Part shown: positions 36,335 through 46,830 of the stretch, piece by piece
Layout: each line of letters starts with the position of its first letter
How positions within the stretch are numbered: position 1 is the first letter of the stretch
Origin: Chitinophaga pinensis
GTDB lineage: Bacteria > Bacteroidota > Bacteroidia > Chitinophagales > Chitinophagaceae
DNA length: 64,000 bases
Direction of reading: 5' to 3'
NCBI GenBank assembly: GCA_945876095.1
Contig: CAMCMP010000002.1
Location: forward strand, 62,001 to 126,000
The notes under the pieces: model-generated
The model's database searches: none
What the model was told of the DNA's origin: nothing
The model's input: only the letters and a program-made list of their open reading frames with translations
Position numbers and translations under genes: made by a program

Positions 36335-39300
36335 ATGTTTCGTAAAGGAAATTTTTTGACCGAATTTATTGGCCTTAGATTAGTGTGTATTATAATCATC
36401 TTGTTTATTTCTGAGTCGCTTACTGCAGAAAATAATAAGTTGCCTATTTATGCTTTACCTAATCTAGTACATTCAAGAGATACTGTCCCTTTCCCTTTTC
36501 CTCTTTATGAGCGCAAAGGTGATGGGTTGATTGATTCCAAGAAGAGCACTTTTGATTTTAAAAATCCTCCTAATATTAGAGATTCTGTTGCCTATGATTT
36601 TAAGACAAGATTGTATACAGTGTATGAAAAAATAGGGAATAAATATTACAAGACTCCCACCACTTATACGGCTTCTGAATATTGGCAACTGCGGGGCAAG
36701 CAGACAGAAGTAGAGTATTTTAAAAAGAGAGCCAACACCATGAATTTGCTGAATCGCAAATTGACAAAACCACGGTTATCCCTATACGATAATTTGTTTA
36801 ATCGTCTTTTTGGAAATGGAAAAATTGATATCAGTCCACAGGGAAATGTTGATATTACCGCTGGCTATCAGGGACAAAATGTTAAGAATCCTACGCTACC
36901 AGAAAGAGCTAGAAGAAACGGCGGTTTTGATTTTGACATGAATGCCCAAGTGAATGTAAATGCTAATATTGGTGATAAATTAAAATTCCCCATCAATTAC
37001 AATACGCTTGCTAATTTTGGTCAGGAGAATCAATTGAAATTAGATTACAGTGGCATAGATGATGAAATTGTAAAGCGAATAGAAGCGGGAACAGTTCAAT
37101 TCCCATCTCGCAGTACTTTAATCCCGGGAGCACAACAATTATTTGGAATAAAAACACAATTACAATTTGGTAAATTAAATGTAACGGCGGTATTAGCCAA
37201 TCAAAAATCACAGCGGCAATCTGTTAACTTACAAGGTGGAGCCGCTGCTCAGGTAATTGATATCAAAGCAGATGAGTATGAAGAAAATCGACACTTTTTA
37301 TTGGGTCAATATTTCAAGGATAATTATAATAAAGTATTATCTAAATTACCAGCCGTAACTACCCCAGTTCAAATACTTCGTTTGGATGTGTGGGTTACCA
37401 ATCGCAATGGAAGTACTACCAACACTAGAGATATTGTGGGGCTGATGGATTTAGGAGAAAAAAATCCCTACCTGAGTTCATTGATTACTTCAGGAAATTT
37501 GCCTGACAATAAAACCAATAGTCTTTATTCTCAAATTATTTCTAATGCTGGCAATAGAAACCCTGCATTGGTGGTTAGTAATTTACAAATGCTAGGACTT
37601 TCCCCTGTTCAAGATTTTGAAAAAACTTTTGCAAGAAAATTAGACTCTACACAATATATTTTCAATAAGCAGGCGGGGTATATTTCATTGAGTCAGCCTT
37701 TGCAAGCAGATGAAGTACTAGGGGTAGCTTATCAGTATTCTTACAATGGAAAAATATATACGGTAGGTGAATTTTCGCAGGATTTACCTCCGGATAGTTC
37801 TTCTGCCACGCAAAAAGTTTTGTTCTTAAAATTATTAAAAGCGACTTCTCAAAGAACAGCACTTCCTATTTGGAAATTGATGATGAAAAATGTGTACTCG
37901 GTAGGTTATGGCACTTTGACTTCTACTGATTTTAAACTAAATGTTTTGTATCAAGAACCAGGTCTTGGTTGGAAGCGCTATGTTCCTTTTGGAAATAAAA
38001 ATGTTGGATCGCCTATTCTTTCATTGGTTAATTTAGATAGATTGAATAGCCAGTTGGATCCGCAGCCCGATGGAGTTTTTGATTATGTGGAAGGCTTTAC
38101 TGTTATCTCTCCTTACAGTAGAATTGTATTTCCGGTATTGGAACCATTTGGTCGCGATTTGGCGAGTCAAGTTTATTCATCCCCACCTGCTGCTGCTAAA
38201 GACACCTTATATTATGCTTTGTATGATTCTATTAAGGCGGTGGCTCAACAATACCCTAATCTGAATCGATTTGTAATGAAAGGTTCTGCCCGTACCTCTG
38301 GGTCTTCAGATATCAGTATAGGTTATAATATTCCTCGTGGTAGCGTTACCGTTACCGCAGGGGGTCAAACATTAATTGAGGGAGCGGATTACGATATTAA
38401 TTATGATCTTGGAACAATTAAGGTAACTAACCAAGCGATACTCAACGCAGGCTTACCGGTGCAGGTAAATTTTGAAAACAATGCCGCTTTTGGAATGCAG
38501 CAAAGAAATTATATGGGCTTAAGGTTGGATTATCTAGCCAAAAATAAATTGAAAGAGCAATTGGCAATTGGAGGAACGGTGGTTCGTTTAGGGGAGCGTC
38601 CATTTTTTACAAAAAATAATTTGGGCGAAGATCCTATTAGAAATTCAATGTATGGTTTGGATGTTAATTATAAAAAGGAAACGCCAAGAATAACTAAGTT
38701 GTTAGACAAACTTCCTTTTTATTCAACGACAGCAGCCTCTTCGATCAATGCTTATGCAGAAGGTGCTTTTTTACAACCAGGTCATGCTCCTCAAATTGGA
38801 AAGGGTGCCGCAGGAACGGTTTATATTGATGATTTTGAAGGAAGTAAATCAGGAATTGATCTTCGTTTTCCTGCTATCAGTTGGGTGATGGCTTCTGCAC
38901 CTCAAAAGGCCACAGACGCTGGCGGAAATATACTTTTTCCAGAGGCTATTTTAAATAATAATATTGATTACGGAAAAAAAAGAGCAAAGTTAGCTTGGTA
39001 TCAAATTGAGCCAGCCTTGCAAGGGTTTAAGGGAGTTAATAATCCTTTAAGCGACAACAGAGCAGAGTTAAGTGACCCGAGAGTGAGGCTTGTAAAACAG
39101 AGTGAAATATTTCCACAAAGAACGACCGATTTTGGACAAAATCAGCTGATTACTTTTGACCTTGCTTTTTATCCTAAAGAAAAGGGACCTTATAATTATG
39201 AATCTTCTGCTCTTGCAATTGACGCCAACAATCTTTTAAAAAATCCGAAACAAAAATGGGGTGGGTTGATGCGCAATATTGATCAGACAGATTTTGAAAC

Positions 39301-42300
39301 AGCGAATGTTGAGTTCATTGAATATTGGGTTCAAGATCCTTTTATAAATACTGCTCAGCGGCCTAATGCTGATAAGTCAACCGGTGGTAAATTATATTTT
39401 AATCTTGGAAATATTTCTGAAGATATTCTTAAAGATGGAAGAAGATTTTACGAAAATGGATTGCCTACACCTACCGCCACTTCTCAGGTAGACAACGCTT
39501 CTGTATGGGGAAAAGTACCGCTCAATCCAATCCAAGTTACCAATGCATTTAGTAACAATGCCGATGATAGAAAATTTCAAGATATTGGGTTTGATGGAAA
39601 TAATAGTGATTCTGAAAAAGTTAAAAGAGCTCCTTATTTAGCACAACTTCAAGGAACCCTTGGTGGCACTGCTTATCAAGCTGCATTAAAAGACCCTTCT
39701 TCAGATGATTATATACATTATCGGGATGCATCTTTTACTGGAACAGATGGAATTGTGAAACGGTATAAAAATTTTAATAATCCTGAAGGAAATTCAAAGG
39801 TAAATGATGGCTCTGCATTTTCCTCAGCGGCTACCTTATATCCAGATGCAGAAGATTTGAATAGGGACAATACCATGAATGAATCGGAAGAGTATTTCCA
39901 ATATATAGTGGATATCAAACCTTCTACTGATCCACTAATGCAAATTGGTGTAAATTATATCGTAGATAAAAAGACTGTTAATATCACTGGCTTGCCTGAT
40001 GGTACGAGCCGTTTAGAAACTTGGTATCAATTTAGAATTCCGATTGGTTCTTATGCTAACAAAATTGGAAACATACCTGATTTTAAATCCATTCGTTTTA
40101 TGAGAATGTTTTTAACAGGTTTTGATGATGAGGTGGTGATGCGCTTTGGCAAATTAGAATTAACTCGAAATATGTGGAGGAAGTTTCCAAATAAAATTGA
40201 TTCTTCAGGAATTTATTCTCCTATTACTACCAGTGCTTCTTTAAATATTAATGGGGTAAATATTGAGGAGAATGATAAGCGAACTCCACTCGCTTACCGC
40301 ACGCCGAGGGAAATTAAACGCCAACAGATACTGAGTAATAATGGAGTAAATCTTTTGCAAAATGAGCAAAGTATGTCACTGCAGTTTTGTGGTTTGGGTA
40401 AGGGGGATGCTAGAGGTGTACAACAAACATTTGCTAATAGAGATATAAGACAATATGGAAAATTGTCAATGTATATTCATGCAGAAAATAATGTAAAAAC
40501 TTCTAATGGAATAAGGGATCGTGATTTAAATGCAGTCATCAGAATAGGGACTGATTTTGTAAGTAATTATTTTGAAATAAAAATACCATTATATATTACT
40601 CCATTATCTGCTAATATATTAGATCCTAATTCCGACAAATACAATGACACTCTTTGGAGGGCTATCAATAGTTTGAATTTAGACCTCACAATGTTGCCTA
40701 AATTAAAACAGGAAAGAAATGTTAACGGAGCATCTAATATTATGTATAGGAAGTTGCAATCTAATGGGCAAACCTATTCTATATTGGGGGATCCAAATTT
40801 GGGAGAAGTAAGAGGTATATTAATTGGAGTGGAAAATACCAGTAACAACTCCGCATGCGGCGAAATGTGGGTCAATGAATTGCGACTCAATTCTATCAAT
40901 GAAAATGGTGGATGGGCTGCAATGGCAAGGATAAATATGGCACTAGCGGATTTGGGAACTGTTTCAGGATCTATTTCAAATCACACTGCTGGCTTTGGCA
41001 CGCTGGAGCAGCGCGTTAATGACAGGTACCGAGATAATTTTACTCAAATGGATGTGGCGGCTAATATAGAGTTGGGTAAATTATTACCTAAACAAGCAGC
41101 TGTTTCTATTCCAATGTTTGCTAGTTATTCTCAGGCTATCAGTAAGCCACAATATGACCCCTATGATATGGATATTCGGCTTCAAGATAAGCTAGGCGTA
41201 TCTCCTGCAAGTAAAAGAGATTCTATTAACAATGCAGCCATTGATTTTACTAGTACTAAAACATTGAATTTTACGAATGTCAGAAAAAGTAGAACTAGCA
41301 AAAAAAGTCCTAAGATCTATGATATTTCTAATGTGGATGTAAGTTATTCCTATATCAATATTATTGCACACAATCCATTGATTGAAAACAATGAAGTTAC
41401 TCGTCATCGAGGTGGACTAGGATATAATTTTGCTCCCCAGCCTAAGTATTTAGAACCCCTTAAGAAGATTCCATTTTTAGTAAAAAGAAAAACTCATTGG
41501 TTTGATTTATTGAAGGATGTTAATCTCAATCCTATGCCTTCACAAATAAGTTTTAGAGCAGATATTCACCGGCAGTTTGGTGCAGTAAGGCCAAGGTCTG
41601 TGGGCTCTGATAAATATCAAATTCCAGAGACTTATGATAAATATTTGACCTTGCAACGCGATTTTATTTTTCGTTGGGGTTTAACCCGTTCTATAAATTT
41701 TGATTTTACTGCTAATAATAATTCTCGGGTAGATGAACCTGCAGGCAGATTAGAAACTGCTCTTCAAAAAGATAGTCTTTGGTCTAATTTATTAAAGGGT
41801 GGGCGAAATACTTTGTACAACCATTCTGCAAATGTTTCTTACACATTACCTACTGTAAAATTTCCATTGCTTGAATGGACAACTTTTAATATAAAATACC
41901 AAGCCACCTATCGCTGGATAGGCGCATCAAGATTAGCGGTTGAGTTAGGAAATATTTTGGAAAATGGACAAAGTCAAGAAGCAACTGCTCAGCTTGACTT
42001 TACTAGATTGTACAATAAATTAAGATTCTTCCGCGCTATTGAACAGCCTAATTCTGGACAAAAAAAGAATAGAGAAGTTACCAAAGATTCTATTTTTAAA
42101 TCAATTACTAAAGCAGGGGTTACTACTAAAAAGTTTAAGCGAATTAAAGTTACCAAGTTAAAGGATCCTAATTATTTGCCGGATGTTGGAACAGTTGGTA
42201 GAGTGTTTGGCAAATTGATTACCAGTGTTAAGCAGATGAATATTTCCTTGTCTGAAAATGCCAATACAAGATTACCAGGCTACTTGGATAGCACTCAATA

Positions 42301-43636
42301 TGTTGGTCAAAATTTCAGAAGTATGCAACCGGGATTAGATTTTATTTCAGGAAGGCAACCAGATACTAATTGGCTGAACAATGCTGCAAGAAAGGGATTG
42401 ATCAGTGCTGATACTTTATTCAATAGTATTTTGCAACAAAGTTTTGATCAACGTTTAACACTAACTGCGCAGATAGAACCGTTTAGAGATTTGAATATTA
42501 GTGTGAATATGAATAAAACTTTTAATAAAAATTATTCAGAATTATTTAAGGATACTACTGGTACAGGAAGACAATTCAGTCACCTGAGTCCTTATGGCGG
42601 AGGTGGATTTGATGTGAGTTATATTTCCTACAAAACATTGTTTGGTGAATTTAATCCCAATCAGATTTCCGAGACCTTCCTTAGTTTTCAAAATAGCAGG
42701 AAGACTATTTCTCAAAGATTGGGTGCATTGAATAAATACAATGATGGTAGGCCATTAGAAGCGAATGGCTATGCTTATGGATATAATAAATATGCTATTG
42801 ATGTATTGATTCCTGCATTTATAGCTGCTTACTCAGGTCAAGATCCCAATAGTGTTGCTTTAATCAAACAAAGCAATGCGAATATCAAGTCAAATCCATT
42901 TAGTAAAATTATGCCAAGGCCTAATTGGAAATTGGATTATAACGGATTGAGCAGGGTGAAGGGGTTAGAAAAGATTTTTACCAATGTTACTTTATCTCAT
43001 GGATACAATGGTAGTTTGAGTATGAATGGATTTACCTCTGCATTATTATACCAAGATGTTTCACGGTATGGTTATCCATCTTTTTTTGATACCATTTCAA
43101 AAAATTATATCCCTTATTTCATGTTACCCAATATTACTATCCAAGAGCAGTTTGCGCCATTGGTGGGGCTTGACATGACCTTTACCAATCAATTTCAGTT
43201 TAAGATTGATTATACCAAACAAAGAACACTCAGTTTAAGTCTGGTAGATTTTCAATTAAGTGAAACAAGGAGTACAGAATTTGCAATAGGTGCTGGTTAT
43301 CGTAAGCGCGGACTTAAATTATTTGGCGGATTAAAATTGCCTAAATTTTTAAGTAAGGATGGCGGTAACAAGTTAGACAATGAAATCAATTTTAGATTTG
43401 ACTTAAAAGTTAGAGATAATGTTACAGTAAATAATCGCTTGGATCAAAATTCTACCTTACCAACCGGTGGTAGTAAAGAAATCACCCTTTCGCCTACCAT
43501 TGATTATTATTTAAACAGCCGGATCAATATCAAACTCTTTTTTGATCAACGGAGGGTGAACCCATACATTTCTTCCAGTGCGCCCATGACCAATACCAGG
43601 GCGGGGGTGCAGTTGAGAATATCGCTGGCACAGTAA
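36335..43636 (+). CDS. sprA: T9SS outer-membrane translocon SprA/Sov
   Basis: A giant 2433-aa protein of the SprA (Flavobacterium) / Sov (Porphyromonas) family, the very large beta-barrel translocon of the type IX secretion system in the outer membrane. A signal peptide is at residues 1-30 (LVCIIIILFISESLTAEN). Recognisable conserved blocks include INYNTLANFGQENQLKLDYSG, YEENRHFLLGQYF, GAAGTVYIDDFEGSKSGIDLR, FIEYWVQDPF, MWVNELRLNSI, and a long alternating barrel-type C-terminal half ending GVQLRISLAQ. No frameshift or internal stop interrupts it. It follows ruvA closely. With a T9SS sorting-domain protein and a PorE-like protein in the same window, it indicates an active T9SS. Confidence 0.94.
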   Translation: MFRKGNFLTEFIGLRLVCIIIILFISESLTAENNKLPIYALPNLVHSRDTVPFPFPLYERKGDGLIDSKKSTFDFKNPPNIRDSVAYDFKTRLYTVYEKIGNKYYKTPTTYTASEYWQLRGKQTEVEYFKKRANTMNLLNRKLTKPRLSLYDNLFNRLFGNGKIDISPQGNVDITAGYQGQNVKNPTLPERARRNGGFDFDMNAQVNVNANIGDKLKFPINYNTLANFGQENQLKLDYSGIDDEIVKRIEAGTVQFPSRSTLIPGAQQLFGIKTQLQFGKLNVTAVLANQKSQRQSVNLQGGAAAQVIDIKADEYEENRHFLLGQYFKDNYNKVLSKLPAVTTPVQILRLDVWVTNRNGSTTNTRDIVGLMDLGEKNPYLSSLITSGNLPDNKTNSLYSQIISNAGNRNPALVVSNLQMLGLSPVQDFEKTFARKLDSTQYIFNKQAGYISLSQPLQADEVLGVAYQYSYNGKIYTVGEFSQDLPPDSSSATQKVLFLKLLKATSQRTALPIWKLMMKNVYSVGYGTLTSTDFKLNVLYQEPGLGWKRYVPFGNKNVGSPILSLVNLDRLNSQLDPQPDGVFDYVEGFTVISPYSRIVFPVLEPFGRDLASQVYSSPPAAAKDTLYYALYDSIKAVAQQYPNLNRFVMKGSARTSGSSDISIGYNIPRGSVTVTAGGQTLIEGADYDINYDLGTIKVTNQAILNAGLPVQVNFENNAAFGMQQRNYMGLRLDYLAKNKLKEQLAIGGTVVRLGERPFFTKNNLGEDPIRNSMYGLDVNYKKETPRITKLLDKLPFYSTTAASSINAYAEGAFLQPGHAPQIGKGAAGTVYIDDFEGSKSGIDLRFPAISWVMASAPQKATDAGGNILFPEAILNNNIDYGKKRAKLAWYQIEPALQGFKGVNNPLSDNRAELSDPRVRLVKQSEIFPQRTTDFGQNQLITFDLAFYPKEKGPYNYESSALAIDANNLLKNPKQKWGGLMRNIDQTDFETANVEFIEYWVQDPFINTAQRPNADKSTGGKLYFNLGNISEDILKDGRRFYENGLPTPTATSQVDNASVWGKVPLNPIQVTNAFSNNADDRKFQDIGFDGNNSDSEKVKRAPYLAQLQGTLGGTAYQAALKDPSSDDYIHYRDASFTGTDGIVKRYKNFNNPEGNSKVNDGSAFSSAATLYPDAEDLNRDNTMNESEEYFQYIVDIKPSTDPLMQIGVNYIVDKKTVNITGLPDGTSRLETWYQFRIPIGSYANKIGNIPDFKSIRFMRMFLTGFDDEVVMRFGKLELTRNMWRKFPNKIDSSGIYSPITTSASLNINGVNIEENDKRTPLAYRTPREIKRQQILSNNGVNLLQNEQSMSLQFCGLGKGDARGVQQTFANRDIRQYGKLSMYIHAENNVKTSNGIRDRDLNAVIRIGTDFVSNYFEIKIPLYITPLSANILDPNSDKYNDTLWRAINSLNLDLTMLPKLKQERNVNGASNIMYRKLQSNGQTYSILGDPNLGEVRGILIGVENTSNNSACGEMWVNELRLNSINENGGWAAMARINMALADLGTVSGSISNHTAGFGTLEQRVNDRYRDNFTQMDVAANIELGKLLPKQAAVSIPMFASYSQAISKPQYDPYDMDIRLQDKLGVSPASKRDSINNAAIDFTSTKTLNFTNVRKSRTSKKSPKIYDISNVDVSYSYINIIAHNPLIENNEVTRHRGGLGYNFAPQPKYLEPLKKIPFLVKRKTHWFDLLKDVNLNPMPSQISFRADIHRQFGAVRPRSVGSDKYQIPETYDKYLTLQRDFIFRWGLTRSINFDFTANNNSRVDEPAGRLETALQKDSLWSNLLKGGRNTLYNHSANVSYTLPTVKFPLLEWTTFNIKYQATYRWIGASRLAVELGNILENGQSQEATAQLDFTRLYNKLRFFRAIEQPNSGQKKNREVTKDSIFKSITKAGVTTKKFKRIKVTKLKDPNYLPDVGTVGRVFGKLITSVKQMNISLSENANTRLPGYLDSTQYVGQNFRSMQPGLDFISGRQPDTNWLNNAARKGLISADTLFNSILQQSFDQRLTLTAQIEPFRDLNISVNMNKTFNKNYSELFKDTTGTGRQFSHLSPYGGGGFDVSYISYKTLFGEFNPNQISETFLSFQNSRKTISQRLGALNKYNDGRPLEANGYAYGYNKYAIDVLIPAFIAAYSGQDPNSVALIKQSNANIKSNPFSKIMPRPNWKLDYNGLSRVKGLEKIFTNVTLSHGYNGSLSMNGFTSALLYQDVSRYGYPSFFDTISKNYIPYFMLPNITIQEQFAPLVGLDMTFTNQFQFKIDYTKQRTLSLSLVDFQLSETRSTEFAIGAGYRKRGLKLFGGLKLPKFLSKDGGNKLDNEINFRFDLKVRDNVTVNNRLDQNSTLPTGGSKEITLSPTIDYYLNSRINIKLFFDQRRVNPYISSSAPMTNTRAGVQLRISLAQ

Positions 43637-43759
43637 AATTTAATGAGCCTCTACAAAATGCATTTGTAAAATAAAACCTATATTGGACTATCTTAATTTT
43701 TCGTGCTACAGAAAAATACTTTTTTCTGTACGTTTTTAATCACTTCAAACGATGCCTAT

Positions 43760-45064
43760 ATGAAAAGTAAAAATCTAATTTTCAGTTTACTCTTGGTGGC
43801 AATGTCACTAGGAACAGCCTGGGCTATTCGTGGTCAATTTGGTCATGAACATGGCGCTGCATGGGCTGGTGCTTTAGGATCACTGAGTGTTTTATTGATT
43901 TCAAAACGAAAAGACTGGTTGGCAAAAGCTCTTTATGCTACGCTAGCGGGTGCCCTAGGTTGGGGCCTTGGAGGAATTATGAGTTATGGTCTTGTGGTGG
44001 GTTATGGAAGGGCGGATGATTTTGGAAATGCCTTGTATGGTTTGGAGATGTTGTTTGTAATTGGCGGACTGTATGGCTTTATGGGAGGTGGCTTTTTTGG
44101 ATTGGTACTTTCTGATACAAAGAAAAATCCAGTTAAGTGGGCTCCCTTACTTGTAGAAATGACCTTAGGTGGAATTCTGTTTTACTATTTTCTTATCAAT
44201 CAATATGGTTGGAAAGTGAATCCCCCAAGGTCTGAAGTGTGGTCTGTATGTTTAGGCGTTGCCGCAGCCTTGACATGGAATTTGATTCGAAATAAAAATT
44301 ATGCTGCTTTAAGGGTGGCTATTTTTACTTCGATGGGAGCCGGTTTCGGATTTGCTTTTGGTAATTTTTTACAAGTACTTGGTTCGGTTTCTGAAATTCA
44401 TTTTAATTTTTGGAATGTAATGGAATACTCACTAGGTTTCTTTGGTGGTATTGGATTGGCTTATGGAACCCTTACTACTGAATGGGAACCGGAAGAACAA
44501 GAAAATACAGTTGGAAAGAAGCAGTTGTTTCATCTAATAATGTTGGTTCTGATCATTCCATACATCATGTGGCAACAAAATTTTGAATGGGAAAGAATAC
44601 AATCTACTTATATAAAATTATTAGCAACCGACAATCAATCGGTTTATAATTTAGTAATATACGGATCATTGATATTGACCTTGGCGATGGGTATTTATTG
44701 GGTTGCAAAATTCAGAAAAACCTCTGCATTTTCCTTTGGAGAAGTAAGGAAGTTTTTCTTTGGTCATTGGTTGCTATATATTTTGCTAAGTTATATTGTA
44801 ACCGGTGCTATTATTAGTACTTATCGGATAGAGCAATATTTATATTTGATCAACTTTTTTGTAATCCTTTTGCTCATTAATCGAGCCAATGCTGAATTTA
44901 AACCAGCGCCATTCAGTTTTAGAAAAGCATTTAAAGTGTTTGGAGCTATTATTCTATTTATTTCTTTACTTGCATTTATTTTGATTCAGACTCACGGAGA
45001 ACTAAAAGGTTCGCATAAAAGGTTTGGAGAGGAACCTGCAGTAAAAGATTCAATTGCGAAATAA
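43760..45064 (+). CDS. Polytopic membrane protein of unknown function
   Basis: A 434-aa protein with about 12-13 hydrophobic helices and glycine-rich packing motifs (GALGWGLGGIMSYGLVVGYG, GGLYGFMGGGFFG, GAGFGFAFGN). The first helix ends IRGQFGHEHGAAWAGA, with two His in a short loop that could be functional. I do not recognise a transporter or enzyme family. The ATG at 43760 is preferred to the GTG at 43703 because it gives a normal signal-anchor-like start (MKSKNLIFSLLLVAMSLG). It is monocistronic, 123 bases after sprA, and ends with a strong hairpin at 45076. C-terminal 25 residues are polar and cytoplasm-like. Confidence 0.8.
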   Translation: MKSKNLIFSLLLVAMSLGTAWAIRGQFGHEHGAAWAGALGSLSVLLISKRKDWLAKALYATLAGALGWGLGGIMSYGLVVGYGRADDFGNALYGLEMLFVIGGLYGFMGGGFFGLVLSDTKKNPVKWAPLLVEMTLGGILFYYFLINQYGWKVNPPRSEVWSVCLGVAAALTWNLIRNKNYAALRVAIFTSMGAGFGFAFGNFLQVLGSVSEIHFNFWNVMEYSLGFFGGIGLAYGTLTTEWEPEEQENTVGKKQLFHLIMLVLIIPYIMWQQNFEWERIQSTYIKLLATDNQSVYNLVIYGSLILTLAMGIYWVAKFRKTSAFSFGEVRKFFFGHWLLYILLSYIVTGAIISTYRIEQYLYLINFFVILLLINRANAEFKPAPFSFRKAFKVFGAIILFISLLAFILIQTHGELKGSHKRFGEEPAVKDSIAK

Positions 45065-45075
45065 TTCATTAAATA

Positions 45076-45118
45076 AAAATCCCTTGTAACACAATTTGTC
45101 TTTGTTACAAGGGATTTT
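45076..45118. terminator. Long perfect stem-loop terminator after the 434-aa membrane protein
   Basis: AAAATCCCTTGTAACA pairs perfectly (16 bp) with TGTTACAAGGGATTTT around an 11-base loop; A/T runs at both stem ends permit action in either direction. Confidence 0.75.
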
Positions 45119-45135
45119 AAATACTGCTCTATTTA

Positions 45136-45524
45136 AGTAGACCCTCAAAAAATAGCAAGCACTTATTTGGTAAAGCTTTTAATCAAAATTAATCGATAAA
45201 GAACTGAGAGATAATCAGTCAAATGATTAATAATTTCTTCTTGTTTTTTTAAAATAAACTTAGCTATATAGACTTGTAATTTCCTTTGGAATAGAGTGCT
45301 TTTACTTTTTTGCCTTGATGCAAAAAAGTAACAAAAAAAATCAATCCGCCGCGGCGGACTAAAATCAAGGAACTCGCCGGTAGAGTAAGTTACTTTAATG
45401 GCCGTGCCTCCGCCGCGGCGGATTGATTTTTTAACGGCTGCTATTTAAAATTTCTAGCACTTTTTATTCGAGGGCGTTCAAATAACTATAATGTCAAATT
45501 GCTTAGCTCAAATTTTTGCGGGTC
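45136..45524 (+). repeat. Dispersed non-coding element, copy B (about 389 bp)
   Basis: Second member of the family. Left end AGTAGACCCTCAAAAAAT is followed by a 160-base stretch strongly similar to the reverse complement of copy A's right part. Then come the hairpin TTACTTTTTTGC-6-GCAAAAAAGTAA (45302-45331), two perfect TCCGCCGCGGCGGA palindromes (45345-45358, 45409-45422), a core with AGTAAGTTACTTTAA, the TTTCTAGCACTTTTTATTCGAGGG arm and a right end TTTTTGCGGGTC. It lacks the second core module of copies A and C. It again lies between convergent genes. A TATTTA motif is shared by both flanks. Confidence 0.8.
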
Positions 45525-45570
45525 AATTATTTACCTTAAATATTATTCTTTCGGCATCTTTTACTTTCTG

Positions 45571-46008
45571 CTACTCTGCTAAAGTCCAAATGGAGGTTCT
45601 TCCAACGAAATTAATTCCACAGATAAATCCACGTAATTTCAATTCTTTTCCATTTAAACTCATTGTGCCACAATAGGTTTTTCCACTGAGAGGATCATAT
45701 ACTGTTCCGTCTTCGTATTCATTGGCACTACTTGCTTTTTTAAATTTCTTAATAATCACCATGCCCAAAACTGGTTGGCCTCTTAATTTTTCATCTTTAT
45801 TACGAATATCTGTTTTAGGCTTTCCGTTTTTATCATTTGGTTCCTTCAACCAAATTACTCTGCCGTAAAAATTTCCATCTACCGCTTTATAAATTTGAAT
45901 TTTAGAAGTTTTTTCAGGGTTAAACCAGACTTTTTCTACAGCCTCTTTTTGTGCAGTAGAAATTAAGGAAATTAGGATACCAATCGAAAGTAAAATTAGG
46001 TTTTTCAT
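45571..46008 (-). CDS. DUF2147 secreted protein
   Basis: A 145-aa protein with a cleavable signal peptide (about 1-19, ending ISTAQ) and a compact DUF2147 domain: VEKVWFNPEKTSKIQIYKA, FYGRVIWLKEPND, VLGMVIIKKFKK, DGTVYDPLSGKTYCGTMSL, LKLRGFICGINFVGRTSIWTL. The family binds small molecules in some characterised members and is often linked to growth on non-standard substrates, but no function is firm. It follows the SDR gene on the same strand with 12 bases between, so probably one transcript. Location: periplasm. Confidence 0.9.
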   Translation of the reverse strand: MKNLILLSIGILISLISTAQKEAVEKVWFNPEKTSKIQIYKAVDGNFYGRVIWLKEPNDKNGKPKTDIRNKDEKLRGQPVLGMVIIKKFKKASSANEYEDGTVYDPLSGKTYCGTMSLNGKELKLRGFICGINFVGRTSIWTLAE

Positions 46009-46020
46009 TTGCGTTTTTGT

Positions 46021-46782
46021 TTAAAGTGTTCTATGAGTATAATAAGCGTTGGCTTGTTGAGTAGGTGTTATAACTAGTTCATTGATGCATACATGATCAG
46101 GTAATTGAGTACAGTAAAAAATACTTTCTGCAATATCATTTCCACTAAGCGGTACCATTCCGTTATAAGTGGCAGCTGCTTTATTTTCATCTCCTTTGAA
46201 TCTTACAAGAGAAAATTCTGTCTCCACCGCACCTGGATGAATGCAAGTAACTTTAATGGAATGTTTAAGCAAATCAATTCGCATAGATTTGCTAATGGCA
46301 TCCACTGCAAATTTACTTGCGCAATAAACATTTCCATTCTCATAAACTTCCTTGCCCGCAATGGATCCGATGTTTACTACATGTCCTTTTTTATTTGTAA
46401 TCATTAGTGGTATAATCTGTTTTGAAACATACAACAGTCCATGCACATTGGTATTGAGCATGGTTTCCCAGTCATTGATGTCAGCATTTTCAAATGAATC
46501 TTTCCCTGCAGCAAGTCCAGCATTGTTAATTAATAAATCGATATTTTGCCATTCAATTGGTAAAGCACCTAAATTTTTGTCTACCGCTTTTTTATCTTGA
46601 ACATCAAAAATTAACGCAAGTATTTCAGTGGAGAAATCTTTTTCCAATTCAGTTTTTAGTGCATTTAATCGGTCTGCTCTGCGGCCTGTTAATATCAATC
46701 GATCTCCATCGGCTGCATATTTTCTTGCACAAGCTTCTCCAATTCCTGAAGTAGCACCTGTTATTAATACTGTTTTATTCAT
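46021..46782 (-). CDS. Short-chain dehydrogenase/reductase (YdfG-like)
   Basis: A 253-aa NADP-dependent SDR. Cofactor motif TGATSGIGEACARKYA with TGRRADRL (Arg residues favour NADPH), DVQDKKAV, NNAGLAAGKD, the catalytic Ser in VNIGSIAGKE and Tyr-x3-Lys in VYCASKFA, then VTCIHPGAVETEFSLVRF. The overall wording resembles YdfG/serine-3-dehydrogenase-type enzymes acting on 3-hydroxy acids. It precedes the DUF2147 gene by 12 bases. Substrate is inferred only from family resemblance. Confidence 0.9.
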   Translation of the reverse strand: MNKTVLITGATSGIGEACARKYAADGDRLILTGRRADRLNALKTELEKDFSTEILALIFDVQDKKAVDKNLGALPIEWQNIDLLINNAGLAAGKDSFENADINDWETMLNTNVHGLLYVSKQIIPLMITNKKGHVVNIGSIAGKEVYENGNVYCASKFAVDAISKSMRIDLLKHSIKVTCIHPGAVETEFSLVRFKGDENKAAATYNGMVPLSGNDIAESIFYCTQLPDHVCINELVITPTQQANAYYTHRTL

Positions 46783-46830
46783 CTATTATTACTTTTTTTG
46801 AATGATCGGTAATCAATTAAAATTCATTCA

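Noticed and set aside
45491-45676. 61-aa plus-strand ORF
   Set aside because: It begins in the end of element B and runs antisense into the DUF2147 gene; no protein-like conservation visible.
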